DNA from: Pyxicephalus adspersus
Taxonomy: Eukaryota > Chordata > Amphibia > Anura > Pyxicephalidae
Length of the DNA stretch: 64,000 bases
Assembly (NCBI RefSeq): GCF_032062135.1
Contig: NC_092860.1
Span: forward strand, 130,934,755 to 130,998,754
Reading direction: 5' to 3'
Shown: in pieces, positions 11,750 through 43,389 of the stretch
How positions within the stretch are numbered: the stretch's first letter is position 1
How the letters are laid out: every line of letters begins with the position of its first letter
Program-made: the position numbers and the translations under genes
The notes under the pieces: model-generated
The model's database searches: none
What the model saw: the letters and a program-made list of their open reading frames with translations, nothing else
What the model was told of the DNA's origin: nothing

Positions 11750-12106
11750 TTTTAGCAAAGTCCAATCTAGTCTTTTTTATTGTCGAGGCTTATGATTGGC
11801 TTGCACCTTGCAGTGCACCCTTTGTATTTACTTTCATGCAGTCTTCTCTTTATGGTGGACTTGGATATCGATACGCCTACTTCCTGGAGAGTGTTGTTCA
11901 CTTGCTTGGCTATTGTGAAGGGGTTTCTCTTCACCATGGAAATGATTCTGCGATCATCCACCACTGTTGTCTTCCGTGAACACCCAGGTCTTTTCGTGTT
12001 GCTGAGTTCACCAGTACTTCGTTTCTTTCTCATGATGTACCAAACTGTAGATTTTGCCACTCCTAATATTGTAGCAATTTCTCGGATGGTTTTTTTTTGT
12101 TTTTGC
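11750..12106 (-). pseudogene. Tc1-like transposon, transposase fragment (left half)
   Basis: The minus strand reads AKSTVWYIMRKKRSTGELSN, TKRPGCSRKTTVVDDRRIISM and STIKRRLHESKY. These are the paired HTH and GRPR-like linker of Tc1-family transposases, here with GCSR in place of the usual GRPR. The upstream part continues KIATI-like sequence to about 12100, where a MITE interrupts. The other side breaks off after RCKPIISLDNKK and 'gactttgctaaaa'; the catalytic DDE domain is missing. Dead copy. Confidence 0.9.
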
Positions 12107-12108
12107 CT

Positions 12109-12438
12109 CCTAACCCCCCCAGCGGTAATCCCGAGTGTGGGATCACCCTAGCGGTAATCACACTCGGGGTCGCTTTTAACTGAAAAAAACCCCACTTACC
12201 CTGCTCCGTTGTTGTCCCCCGGCATCCTGCTCGTCCCCACAGGTCCTGGGGACATGTCCTGCTCCTCCGATTTCCAGCCGCGAAGTGCAAAGACGGGATT
12301 TACGGAAAATCCACAAATGGTGCATGCGTCGGTGCGGGTGGGAGGATCGGTGGGAAATTCAAATAATTTTGTATTGGATTCAAAATATTTTTGAATTGGA
12401 CAAAATAGCTGTATTGAGTCCAATACAGAGAAATATTC

Positions 12439-12480
<42 letters not shown>

Positions 12481-12738
12481 TAATATATATATTATATGTG
12501 CTACTATATAGTTACATGACATGTTTAAATATTTTTTTAATTTATTTTTATTAACAGATTTTTGTGTTTTGTTATTTAAAGTTTATTATTAAATGTTTTA
12601 AATTTAATAAATATCAGTGAGTTATGCCTAAGAATTAAAGCCTACGATGAAAAATAAATTTCTGTGCAAAAAAATTGTAAAACTGTACTGCTTTTTGCCC
12701 GGAAATTTGGACGGAATTAAGCCGCTAGGGAGGTTATG
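12109..12738. mobile_element. CpG-rich MITE inserted in the Tc1 transposon
   Basis: Inverted ends: left 'taaccccccCagcggtaat', right 'gccgctagggaggtta', whose complement is 'taacctccctagcggc'. Interior: a GC-rich block ('cccccggcatcctgc', 'gtgcgggtggga'), the palindrome-like 'tgtattgagtccaataca', then an AT microsatellite (12445-12476) and an AT-rich half. A second copy is in DHX15 intron 8 and a third piece at 11262-11430. It encodes nothing. Confidence 0.8.
12445..12476. repeat. (TA)n microsatellite
   Basis: About 32 bases of TA inside the MITE. Confidence 0.95.
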
Positions 12739-13120
12739 GATGGCTTGTTTCACCTGCATGGAGAGCTCCTTTGAACGCATGTTGTCTGTTCACAGCAAAA
12801 TCTTCCACATACAAGGCAGGCCTTTTATCTGCTTAATTGATAATGACATAATGAAGGAATTGCCCACACCAGCCCATGAAATAGCCTTTGAGTCAATTGT
12901 CCAATTACTTTTGAGCTCCTGAAATGAAGTGATTGTATAAAAAAAAGGCTTTAGTTCCTCACATTTTTATACAATCTTTTTGTTCAACTCACTGAATTAA
13001 AGCTGAAAGTCTGCAGTTCAACTACATCTGAGTTGTTTCATTTAAAATTATTTGTGGTAATGTACAGAACCCAAATTAGAAAAAGTGGTCCCTGTCCAAA
13101 TATGTATGGACCTAACTGTA
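12739..13120 (-). pseudogene. Tc1-like transposon, 5' end with terminal repeat and transposase start
   Basis: Terminal sequence on the minus strand 'tacagttaggtccatacat' starts at 13120. The transposase ATG is at 12780-12778 and reads MRSKELSMQVKQAI before the MITE junction at 12738. The frame resumes at 12106. The leader 'cagctttaattcagtgagttgaac' region is the usual long terminal region of this Tc1 subfamily. Confidence 0.85.
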
Positions 13121-13672
13121 CACAAAGTGAATATCCCTATACCTATGTTTACACTGAAATATGCCTAATAAAGACAATATGTAATTTCCCTTCAAAGAAA
13201 ACCTGACTGAAGTGAAATATGAGTACTGCCATTGTCAATTGTGCTAGTTCTCTGACTTCACAACTTTCCAAGTAACCAACTCAGAACAATAACAAAAGCA
13301 GACAACAGCTACCATTCTTCCTTCAGTTCAGTAAAAACATATTTGTACCTTTACAAACATATGTAGCCTTACAAATTATGTTTCCCCCCTAAATTATTGT
13401 GCTTAGTTGTAGAGACAGAACACCTGATCAATCAGTGAAGTCAGAAGTACTTGGACAAAACGTTTCGTACTTTCTGGATATAGCAGGGAAGGGTGTCATC
13501 TCTCCCCTTCCAATGAAACAGTATACAGTAACCATACTTAGACTACATATAGTAACCTGTTCGGGCCACACACAATCCCACCCAGTACTATAAAGCTTTC
13601 TCCAGGCCGAAGAGGTGGTGGGATTTCTGCACTCTTCTTGATAATGTGTATGATTATGACACACAAATATAC
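13121..13672. other. Intergenic DNA, nothing recognised
   Basis: No coding pattern or clear repeat between the Tc1 end and the hAT element at 13681. Confidence 0.5.
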
Positions 13673-13680
13673 CTGTACAC

Positions 13681-13874
13681 CAGGGGTGCCCAAAAGGTGG
13701 ATCGCGATCTAACGGTAGATCGCAAAGGCAATACGTGTAGATCACGTTGCCCGACCTATCAAAATAAACCACCGTGCACAGGAGTTATTAGGCCAAGTTT
13801 TTATTGTTGTTAGATCATTTTGACTTGGTCATTTTAAAAGTAGCACGCAAGCCAAAAAAGTGTGAGCACCCCTG
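13681..13874 (+). mobile_element. Short hAT-type element upstream of DHX15
   Basis: Ends 'caggggtgcccaaa' and 'tgtgagcacccctg' are imperfect inverted repeats. The flanking 8-mers ctgtacac (13673-13680) and cagtacac (13875-13882) differ at one base, as expected for a hAT target duplication. The interior has CpG-rich 'gtggatcgcgatctaacggtagatcgc'. It is 194 bp long and ends about 400 bp before the DHX15 ATG. Confidence 0.85.
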
Positions 13875-14042
13875 CAGTACACCCTGACATGATATACTTT
13901 CAGCCATATTCAGTTTAGTTCCTGTTCAAGCTGATAAATGAAAGCTGGAGACGCCCCTGTCCTGCCTTCTCCTCCCCATCCTGCCTGACCCACCCCTTCT
14001 AACCACCAGCACCAAACACATGGAGCTACAGCCCGGACGTGA

Positions 14043-14049
14043 TGACGTC
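14043..14049 (+). promoter_or_regulatory. CRE/ATF-like site TGACGTC
   Basis: TGACGTC occurs in 'gatgacgtcttacgt', about 230 bases before the start codon, inside the CpG-rich promoter. Motif match only. Confidence 0.4.
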
Positions 14050-14101
14050 TTACGTACACCCCTCTGATAGGCCAAGTGATGTTTCTAAGCTCTTAGACAG
14101 T

Positions 14102-14106
14102 CCAAT
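14102..14106 (+). promoter_or_regulatory. CCAAT box
   Basis: 'tCCAATgag' lies 170 bases upstream of the start codon, a usual NF-Y distance from the start sites of a TATA-less promoter. Confidence 0.4.
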
Positions 14107-14165
14107 GAGTTAGTGCGTTTTTTTTCTCCTACATCACGTCGCTGTGTACGCCTTTCTTTTGTCAC

Positions 14166-14176
14166 TGCGCATGCGC
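14166..14176 (+). promoter_or_regulatory. NRF1-type palindrome TGCGCATGCGC
   Basis: Near-perfect match to the NRF1 consensus (TGCGCATGCGCA), strongly enriched at CpG-island promoters of housekeeping genes. It also contains an ATG at 14171 that is in frame with DHX15. Confidence 0.65.
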
Positions 14177-14242
14177 TCTCCTCCTGCTCGCGCTCCTCTC
14201 GAGTCCCGGCGCGCTTTCTTCCTCCATACACCCGAGCGCGGA

Positions 14243-14248
14243 CACGTG
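14243..14248 (+). promoter_or_regulatory. E-box CACGTG
   Basis: CACGTG in the context 'gaCACGTGac', the preferred flanks for USF/MYC/TFE-type bHLH-zip proteins, 28 bases before the start codon. Motif match only; it probably lies in the 5' leader or core promoter. Confidence 0.45.
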
Positions 14249-14275
14249 ACCCCCGAAGCGATAGACGTAGCGGAC

Positions 14276-35149
<20,874 letters not shown>

Positions 35150-35605
35150 GGACGGGCATTTGTTGGTGTTTCTCCAGAGCAGCTTATGGAGAGAGAATAT
35201 GAACTGATAAATTTGTATCTTACGTGATGGTTCAGTGATGGCCTTTATTTGAAAGCTTTTTAATTTTTTTTTTCTTTCATGACAGTAAATCTGACACTTT
35301 CATAACTGAAACATTTATGGTTCCCCTTTGTGTTGACACTGTAGCTCATACTGGAAACGTTGATCAATGTTTTCAGTTTATTGGAAGTAGTTCTATATAT
35401 AACCATGTTATAAGCATTTCTCTAGAAATATCTGAAAATGCTTCTCAAATGTGATCACAGACCTTGTTATGCATGAGTTGTTGTAACTGTTGACATTCCT
35501 TTTTAGAAGTTGTGAAATGTTACAACTTGTTCATCTGTAGACCCAAACATCAGCCTCGATGTGGAGGCATCAGCTTCAATAAAGTCTATTTATACTAATC
35601 AAGTG
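35150..35605 (+). other. DHX15: DHX15 3' untranslated region
   Basis: AT-rich sequence between the stop codon and the first good polyadenylation signal. Length about 455 nt; the cleavage point is estimated at about 20 nt past the hexamer. No repeat was recognised inside it. Confidence 0.8.
35578..35583 (+). terminator. Polyadenylation signal AATAAA of DHX15
   Basis: Canonical AATAAA in 'cttcAATAAAgtc', about 430 nt after the DHX15 stop codon. Cleavage is expected about 10-30 nt downstream. The nearest such hexamer after the stop codon. Confidence 0.8.
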
Positions 35606-35609
35606 GTAT

Positions 35610-37424
35610 TAGTTTAAAAGAAAATCAATTTACAATTTAAAGCCCTATCATGGGGGTGCAAAATGTTTTGCCATCTGCCAATGATTTTTTTTTTTTTTGC
35701 TTATTAGAAATAGGCTGAGTGCTGCAGTTAAAAAAAAAAAAAAAAAAAAATTGTTGAACTGATCCAAGCCTATTCGGAGAGCCCAGGACCACAGCAAGTA
35801 CTGTGAAAGGGAGAAAAGATGAAAGATTTTAATATTTTCTAGTGAAACCTGGATACCCCTTGGGTACAGTACTATCCCATTCTTGCCCTGTGCATATTTA
35901 CAAATATGCTCATCTGTGACACACGTAAACAACAATTGTGTAATACATTGGGTTTGGCTGAGCAGGCCAGTGGAACAATTCCAGGACCATCATTTGTGGT
36001 TAATTCTAAATTACTGGTCTGCAAACATTTAAGTCCAACTAAACCTTAAATTCTAATGGCAATCAGGATAATTGGTTAGAATAAAATGGTCGGCATAAAT
36101 CTTATTTTATGGGCCAAGTGTGCTTGTACATTGTATTGCTTCTATTTACTCCTTCAGTGGGATGGTCAGTAAGGTGACAGAGAAAGCTATTAAGTTATGT
36201 ATCGTAGCATGATAATATGCATATCCTCATTAACCATATGACAGCCAAAGGGATTTTAAATGGTATTTATCATATGAATCAATGTGATGGTAAAGACCCC
36301 AGTGTAAAATATATGAATATTACCTATATATTCATAAGCATATAGTGAGGGGGAGGTACACACAGTAGGCAGATTAATTTTTCATGGGGAATGGTAGCTT
36401 TACATTTAACGACTTTGGATTTATACTTTTTGCTGAATATATTGACATGCAGTTACTGAAATCTACTAAGTCTATTGATAGGCTTACTATTTGGAAGTAT
36501 ATGCATTCAATATGGTACCACTTTATTTCTATTATATTTTCTTATATCGCTGGTACCTATATGCTTATGAACATAACTTGCATAGTTGTGTATGAGTACT
36601 TCCCTGACTTTTGCTTTGTGATGTGTTTTTAATTGTATTTCCTCTCTCACTATATCAGACTTATATCCACACTATATTAGACTGTATGGGCTGCAGCAGG
36701 TGGAGTTTTACCAGGCCATTAGTACCATGAATTTCATGAGAGAGTTTTAGTAAATGGACATTTTTTTTTATCCATTAAAGCATAGGGTAAAGCCTCACTC
36801 ACACTATAAGGATGTGCATGATCTGTATCATACAACGGCACAGCCTACAGGAGGACTAGCAAACAAAAAACTGAAAGCCAGCGCTGTATAACCCCCCTAC
36901 TGACATCAGCTTTCCAGCTCCATGGAGAAGCAATTTTTTAAGAGTGTTGAATCAGACCCCACTGAACTGGATGTTTCAGGATAATAAGATATCTTGGAGC
37001 TAGGCTTTCCTGACACTTTAGTATTAGGTAATCGCTGAGGGCTTTCTAGATCATGAAACATCTGCATTGTCTCTGCATTTACCCTGCATTGTCATCTAGG
37101 TTTTTGGGCAGCCTAGTACCATACCAGCGGAGTCCCTCACTACTCCAAGTACTGTTGCAGTGGATGGTTAATGTTGCAGGTCTAAAAGATGTGGCCTGCT
37201 TTCTTCAGACTCCTTCCACTGAATGTTACAGAATTTTTTTTCACTGCTGTTCCTTTCAGAGCCTTGTGGAATTCGGTGTGCTTTATCCTAAAACATAATG
37301 ATCACCCTGCAATTTCAGAGCTTGGATATTTTAGGATCCCAGGGAGTGAAGACCTGACGTTTAAATCACATTCCCTGTTACGATTTAAACAAGTGTTTCT
37401 CTTTTAGGATATAAACCTGGAAAC
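35610..37424. other. Intergenic DNA after DHX15, nothing recognised
   Basis: AT-rich; T run 35685-35698 and A run 35731-35750. No coding pattern or clear repeat. Confidence 0.5.
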
Positions 37425-37485
37425 ATTATTTTTATTAATAAACAGGATTATATATGCCAATATATTACACAGCGCTGTACAATAA
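37425..37485 (-). repeat. SINE tail fragment
   Basis: 'attaataaacaggattatatatgccaatatattacacagcgctgtacaataaata' is the reversed 3' tail of the SINE family. No body follows. Confidence 0.6.
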
Positions 37486-38164
37486 ATAGGAAAACATCTA
37501 AAATGATAGTAGGAGATATGCTTTTTAAAGACCCCTAGGATATCGGTTGGGAGTATGTCAATATAGCGCTTCATCTGGGCTTTGCTGTAAATATGCTTTC
37601 CCATATCAGGGCAATATAGGTTTAGTACTATAATGACTATGTTCAGTAAATACTTATTCGAGGATTTTTGTATTGCCGTTTTTCCATATGTGTGCTTAAA
37701 ATTCTGTTTATGACTGGCTGTTTTCCTATGTATTCTTTGAGGAATTGTGCCACTTCAGGCCTGTCTTGGATGACCGGCTTACTGGGTACAAAACTTTCTC
37801 AGTGGAAGATGTATCAGGAGAACCCCTGTAAATCTCTCTCACCCCCTGTCAGTTTAGGTATTTTCTTAAGTCAGCTTTTTACTTTTGAAGTAGGTCCTTT
37901 TTTGCAGAAGTGACAGATGATACACTCGCCTGTGCCCAGACTGTCACTGGGTGCCGCCATCTGTTTCCTTCTCTTCCTTGTGATCTTTACCAATCTAGAT
38001 GATGTAACACCTCTGTAGAGAAAGCCAGGATGTGATCTATAGCTGGTGTAATTTTGACAAGGTGGGTGATCAGGCAGGTAAGTATGTTTTATTGTAGAAG
38101 GAACATTGCCTATCCCTTTCAGCAATAAAGCCTGTGTTTGCAGAAAGGTTTTAATTCCTCTTAA

Positions 38165-39695
38165 AATGGATTATTGGTTTAGCTTTAAGACCAATGCAAT
38201 AGGTGTCTGAAAACTCTTTATGGAAAATAGCATCAGTTTTTCCAACTAGGAGAATTGGAGATTTGTAATGATGTCCCTAGGTACAACCATTTGGAGCTTC
38301 ATACAGGTTAATGTGTGGAGCTGATAATCGGGCAATATGGTCAATGAATGAGTTGACCTTTCAGCTTTTACAGGGTAGAGAGAGGTCAGAGATGGTGAAT
38401 GGTGTTGGAATGGAATGCTATATGACTAAAAGTGCATTGCATATCGCAGTACCAAGGTTTTGTGTTTAGGTGTTAGACATCCAATACCTGCGATAATATT
38501 AGGCAATGACTCTTGTTTGAGTAAAGGCGGCTATTCCAATTAGGCTAATGTCTGTTCCAGGTCAGTGAGCAAATTGAGTCATACATCAGATGGCCCTGCA
38601 CAATTTTGTGATACAGAAGATAACTACACCTAAGATGTGCAACGGCAACCGGTCATAAAATAAATACAGTTAAATCTCTTCATTATAGATCCCATAATGA
38701 AATACAAAGTTACACTGAATGGTTCAGTTCAATTACTTTGCTATGGATACTCGTATCTTGTTCATAGCTGCATACAAAATAAAATAATGTTTTCTGTTTC
38801 AATCTTTTGTCCCTAGAGCAAAAGGGAACCTGCCTGTATATCTCTGCCATTATTACCTTAGAATATTTTAAAAATAATTTTTTCTCTAATTTGCAGTATT
38901 GGAAAAAAGTATATACGGCTGGGGAACCTGTTTTTGTCCTGAATGGTCAGACCACAGGTTTACTTTTTTGCAAAGGAATGTTGGGGGTCGATTTTTAACA
39001 AACAGGTAAAGTATTCCTATCACATAGCCTTTCATATGCTGTCCAGGTCTTATCTAAAACCTATTGGGGGTTGGTTGATGACTTTTAGGCATTAGTCAAT
39101 ATTACCTCCTTTCTTCAAACATAAACTCCATTTCTTTAAATACACACCCTTATTATTTTCCGAAGGCCCATGTTAGGGTTGCCCGATATTCCTGTTTCTG
39201 TTCATTAGAGCGCTTAAACCCTTAGTGGAAACATATTAGATGTCGACCAAAAGCATCTACAGAGTTCCTATTTTTTTGGCCAATTACATTTTTTTTATGT
39301 CAAATCCCACCATATCTCTACCCAACCTGATTTATGTTTATTTTGCCAATGTAACCAACTGGTGGGTTTCAAGTCCCCAATGTTGAATCATGCTGCTTAA
39401 GAGAAGATGAGCTTAGAATATTTATCCAGGCAAAATACAGCTTTGTTGAATCAAAACATTGAATATTATATGACAAACTTGACTTTGGGAAAATTCCAAC
39501 TATTTCTTATTTATGAAAAATAAAAAAATATGTGGCATAGGAAATAGGAGGAATGAGCATGTGCATGGATAGGAAAGGAAGAGGAAAGGTCCTCTGGGAT
39601 CTGGATTGACAAAAGAAGGGGGGCAAAATGTAGTCCCTTGCTATTGGTAAAACCAGACTGTCTGCCCCCAACAGTGTCAATGCCATCATTGGTGT
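38165..39695. other. Intergenic DNA, nothing recognised
   Basis: No coding pattern. 37890-38150 just before it has loose similarity to repeat pieces near 18.1 and 60.2 kb ('aggcaggtaagtatgtttt', 'agaaggaacattgcctatcc'). Confidence 0.45.
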
Positions 39696-39699
39696 AGAG

Positions 39700-40420
39700 C
39701 AGGGGGTGTCAAACTCTGGCCTGCAACATCCTTATTTTTTGGTCCCCACAGGAATCCTAAATATGAACTGTATCTGGCCATCTACACAAGTAATGCCAGG
39801 AATTGTAGTAGCGGCACTATTTCAATGAAGAGGGAGTTTCAGCGTCAGGCCATTCATAAGGTTTAGCCCCGCATTGGCTGTGTCTGGCATTTCCAGCACT
39901 CCACCTCAGCTACACGTGGAAGGTGCCAGGAGGCTTTTGGAGTTATTGGCGACCCATGGCCTTGTGTCATATAGCGGTGTCTCAGCCTGCTGTTATCCAA
40001 GTGATGCCAGTCATGATCACATCATCTGTAAGTTTAAGCATCTGTAAGTTTATGGTGCCATCTTTGCTAGTAAAAAACAAATGTATGTGTAGTCAAGTTT
40101 AGCAGATTTTATAAGCATCTTCCGCGGTCATTAGCGACCTGTCATCTGACTACGCTGAAATCAAAGTATGATGCTGTGGGCACTGCACAACTTCCACATT
40201 ACGTCCCTGACACAATGCCCCAGCTCCATACCCAAGCTGCTCAACTGCTCTCTATGTTCGGCAGCACATATCTGTGTGAGCAACTATTCTCCAACATGAA
40301 GATGAACAAAACATCACACAGGAGTCGTCTGATGAACACCTTCACTCAATCCTGAGGATTTCCTCAGTTTAAAGCCTGACCCCAAACATCAATGAAGAGA
40401 TGGCAGGTATCTGGCTTGGA
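39700..40420 (+). pseudogene. Decayed hAT transposon with transposase C-terminus
   Basis: Starts 'cagggggtgtcaaactctgg', the same left end as the element at 15468. Near 40248-40330 it reads LSMFGSTYLCEQLFSNMKM and NKTSHRSRL, the hAT C-terminal dimerisation motif (YLCEQLFS.MK..K...R..L). The expected next motif (DEHLHSIL) is reached only after a loss of two bases near 40330, so the frame is broken. Upstream parts are largely unreadable. No right end found; dead, 3'-truncated copy. Confidence 0.75.
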
Positions 40421-40789
40421 CCTTGAATAAATGTTTTCTTCATGTATTTTTCCCTGCTACTCCAAGCCATGGACTTGAATGATTACATTTTCATAGAAAA
40501 AAGTTATTATTATTGTTAGCTTGTGCAAAAAGGTTACCAATGATGATGGTGTAGAGGACCTCATCTGCACTAATTTTATCATCACATTTGATCATATCTA
40601 CTTTTACAATGCCCCTTATATGACTATACGTGTGCACTTGAGGTGGTCACTGCTTGACTGGGTTACCATTAACTTTACCCCCTTGCTTTCTTGTTCTCCT
40701 GTGGATTCCTGCTCCTCTTAGACCCAACCCCCTTATAGATTTTCTACCTCTGGTGCAATTTCACTAATTCTCTATATGCATTATTATCT

Positions 40790-41180
40790 GTAATTTATAT
40801 GGTGCTCTCATATTACGCAGCACTTTACAAAGTCCATAGTAATATCTCTTCTGGGCACGGTCCTCTCCTCCACCTGTGTAACTGTCTGTATACGTCTCAT
40901 TTGCAACCCCTATTTAATGTACAGCGCTGCGTAATATGTTGGCGCTATATAAATTCTGTTTATTATTAATAATAATAATAAAAATTAACTGTTCCTCAAA
41001 TGGACTCACAATCTAATGTCCCTACCATAGTCATATGTCATTATTACAGTCTAAGGCTAATTTACAGAGGAAATCAATTAACTGCATGTTGGGATGTGTA
41101 AGAAACTGGAGTACCTGGAGGAAACCCATGCAAATACAGGGAGAACATATACACTCATTGCTGATATTGTCCTGCCTGGC
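40790..41180 (-). mobile_element. tRNA-derived SINE, copy 4, interrupted by another SINE
   Basis: Tail at 40797-40845 ('atggtgctctcatattacgcagcactttacaaagtcc') and body from 40986 ('ctcacaatctaatgtccctaccatag', 'ggagtacctggaggaaacccatg', 'cagggagaac') belong to one minus-strand copy. They are separated by a 140-bp plus-strand insertion. Confidence 0.75.
40846..40985 (+). mobile_element. Inserted SINE-like fragment with the same tail
   Basis: 'ctgtgtaactgtctgtatacgtctcatttgcaacccctatttaatgtacagcgctgcgtaatatgttggcgctatataaattctgtttattattaataat', in opposite orientation to the host copy. It shares the 3' tail but not the tRNA head, suggesting a different family mobilised by the same LINE. Confidence 0.6.
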
Positions 41181-41351
41181 ATCCTGATCAGTCTACCTAA
41201 AATGTTCTTTTTTTTGTAAACCCCTAATGGCTATAGGAATAACAATAACATTGGTTACCTACATATTCATGGCTGCCATGTATAATTTAGACAATGGCTA
41301 GCAAGACCTGGCTTTGAACTTCCTGGAAATCAAACATTTTTAGTTAGTTTT

Positions 41352-41412
41352 TATTGTTAATAAACTTTATTTATAAAGAGCCAACATATTATGCAGTGCT
41401 GTACATTAAATA
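41352..41412 (-). repeat. SINE tail fragment
   Basis: 'aataaactttatttataaagagccaacatattatgcagtgctgtacattaaata' matches the reversed SINE tail; no body. Confidence 0.55.
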
Positions 41413-41414
41413 GG

Positions 41415-41975
41415 GTTTTTCTACCTAGTGTTACGTTTGAATGAACTTCTCCATATGATCTGCTTTAGAGTCGTTTCCACCCTAATTTTCTAGAGGACAT
41501 GCATGAATAAAAATACTGAGCCCATTCACAATGTACTTATAACTTCTTCTTCCAAATGTTCTCAGTAGCAGCATGACGTGCCTTTTTTCTTGCTTCGTTT
41601 GTCTGATCAGATAATCTTTAACTTTTATTAGGAATTAAATGAAAATCTAGATCAATTTATTGTAGCAATGCATAAAACTCACATGAGTTCATAAACTTTA
41701 TTTCACCATCTAATAAAAGCCTTATTTAAAAGCCACAGTTTTAAAATGGAATTTTATAGCAAATATGTTAGAAAACATAACTAAAGACTAATAAAAGAAA
41801 ATGTTATGCAAAACAAAAGACTTCAGCGCAGAAGTTGGTAAAATACAGGTGAGAGTGCCAAACCCAGGCTTATAATCACATTTTAGTGGCTGCTAGCTAA
41901 TTGCATTTCCATATAATTCCAATGTAATATTTATACAATATAATTCCATATAATTCCAATGGGAAACAATGTTGG
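41415..41975. other. Intergenic DNA, nothing recognised
   Basis: AT-rich; no coding pattern. Confidence 0.5.
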
Positions 41976-42165
41976 AAACCAGAGGCATAGCTACAAACCC
42001 CTATGTAGTGGGGTTAATATAACAAGTGCAGGTCTCATCCCCCCCCCCAAAAAAAAAAACAGTGTGTTCAATGCAACATCCTACCCCCCACTCATAACAA
42101 GTGCAGCCATCATGAGCCCCCTCCGTAACCCCCAAGCAGAGCACACAGTGAAACTAGTTTAAAAT
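41976..42165 (+). mobile_element. Remnant of a 'cagaggcatagcta' hAT-like element
   Basis: 'ccagaggcatagctacaaacc' resembles the well-known hAT end CAGAGGCGTAACTAG. A C/A-rich stretch and 'ataacaagtgcag' repeated at 42019 and 42097 follow. Right end not found. Confidence 0.4.
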
Positions 42166-42229
42166 GATTGCCTCTTTCTTCCCCCCTCTATTTAGCTGCC
42201 CACTGTCACCCACATCCTATCAACTTCCA

Positions 42230-43090
42230 AGACTTCTTGTATGATGTGACGACATGAGAAAACTCCAGAGCAGGTGAATAATAGTGTAGGGCCCTGGTCA
42301 GCACCAGTCCTCACCAACACCAGTCCCCCAATCTAACACCGCAGTCTTCACCTTTAGGAAGCCCCAGCTCAGCCTCGGGAGACTGGTTGCATCTCCCAGC
42401 ACTCGGTTGCCCATAGGCCTTACTACCCAAGGGATGGTGTCTGGGAATGGGCTTGAAGCAAGCCAGGAGCCCACAGATAAAGGAGTACCAAGATTCCAAC
42501 AGAGACAAGTCCAGAATACAGAGCAAGGTCATACACAGAATATCCGTCCATGTAGACGAAGTACACAAGGGCTAAACACATACAGAGTCGGGGTCACAGG
42601 CAAAGGTCGGTCCGGGCAGCATAAACTGGCACAGTCAGAAACAGGGGAGGTCAGCAACAGTCAATCAGACAATAAATCCCCAGCACAGATTAGCCCAGCT
42701 AAATGCTACAACAGGCCCTGGTGACTGGGAGCAGAGGGGATATGAAGTCCCAGCAGCCAATGGCAGTGCAGAACTAAGTCAGGAGCTAATTGCCTCTGAA
42801 ATCCTCTTCAGCTGTGCACAGCCTCACAGTGAGTGCTGGGGATGCCAAAAATACATCAGGCTGCATGGGTAAAGTCGCCGGACAGATGAGCATCTCCTAA
42901 CAGAAAGTGGGAGGTTGCACAAAACAGCAGTACCCAGTACTGGAGAATGTAATACTTTTGCACATGTACAGCTGCCCTGCGCTTCTCGGAGAGAGCGAAT
43001 GGACCAAGTAAACAGTGGCTACCAAGTGAGCCCTTGTCAAAGGGAGAAAAGGAAAGGAGTCAGGCCCCAACACTCCCCCCTTCCCCAAAA
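42230..43090. repeat. GC-richer dispersed repeat, LTR-like
   Basis: Compositionally unlike its AT-rich surroundings, with strings such as 'agagcaaggtcatacacag', 'cacaggcaaaggtcggtc' and 'cagccaatggcagtgcag'. Such sequence is typical of frog LTR retrotransposon leaders, and partly recalls 56140-56260 ('aggaaggtcagaaggtaagcc'). The 105-residue frame inside it has no domain. Class not settled. Confidence 0.4.
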
Positions 43091-43192
43091 TTATTCTAGT
43101 GTTGGAGACCCACCCTAATGTGTCTCAGTATTATGGGGGACCTTGAAAGAAAAACATATTTCAAGTCACAACATATTTTGGCATAAAAGGAT

Positions 43193-43386
43193 CCCCTTGT
43201 CTTTCCTTCTCTTCCTTCATTCTTGCTCTATCCCTTCTTTCTCTCTTCCTATCCTTCCTGCCTTGTTCCCTCCTCTTCTCTTCCATTCCCCCTTTCTTCC
43301 ATTCTCTTCTCTTCCCTTCTCTCTCTTCTATTCCCCTTCCTTTCCTTACACCCCCCCCCCCCCCCTTCCTTACTGCTTTCCTTTCT
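43193..43386 (+). repeat. Polypyrimidine tract with a C15 run
   Basis: About 190 bases that are almost entirely C and T on this strand, ending in 15 consecutive C (43351-43365) and more CT sequence. Long homopurine/homopyrimidine tracts can adopt triplex or other non-B structures. The open frames on both strands are composition artefacts. Confidence 0.9.
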
Positions 43387-43389
43387 GGA

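Noticed and set aside
11780..12151. 123-residue plus-strand frame
   Set aside because: Antisense shadow of the Tc1 transposase; hydrophobic by composition only.
42407..42724. 105-residue Gln/Ser-rich frame
   Set aside because: Same reason; lies in an LTR-like repeat.
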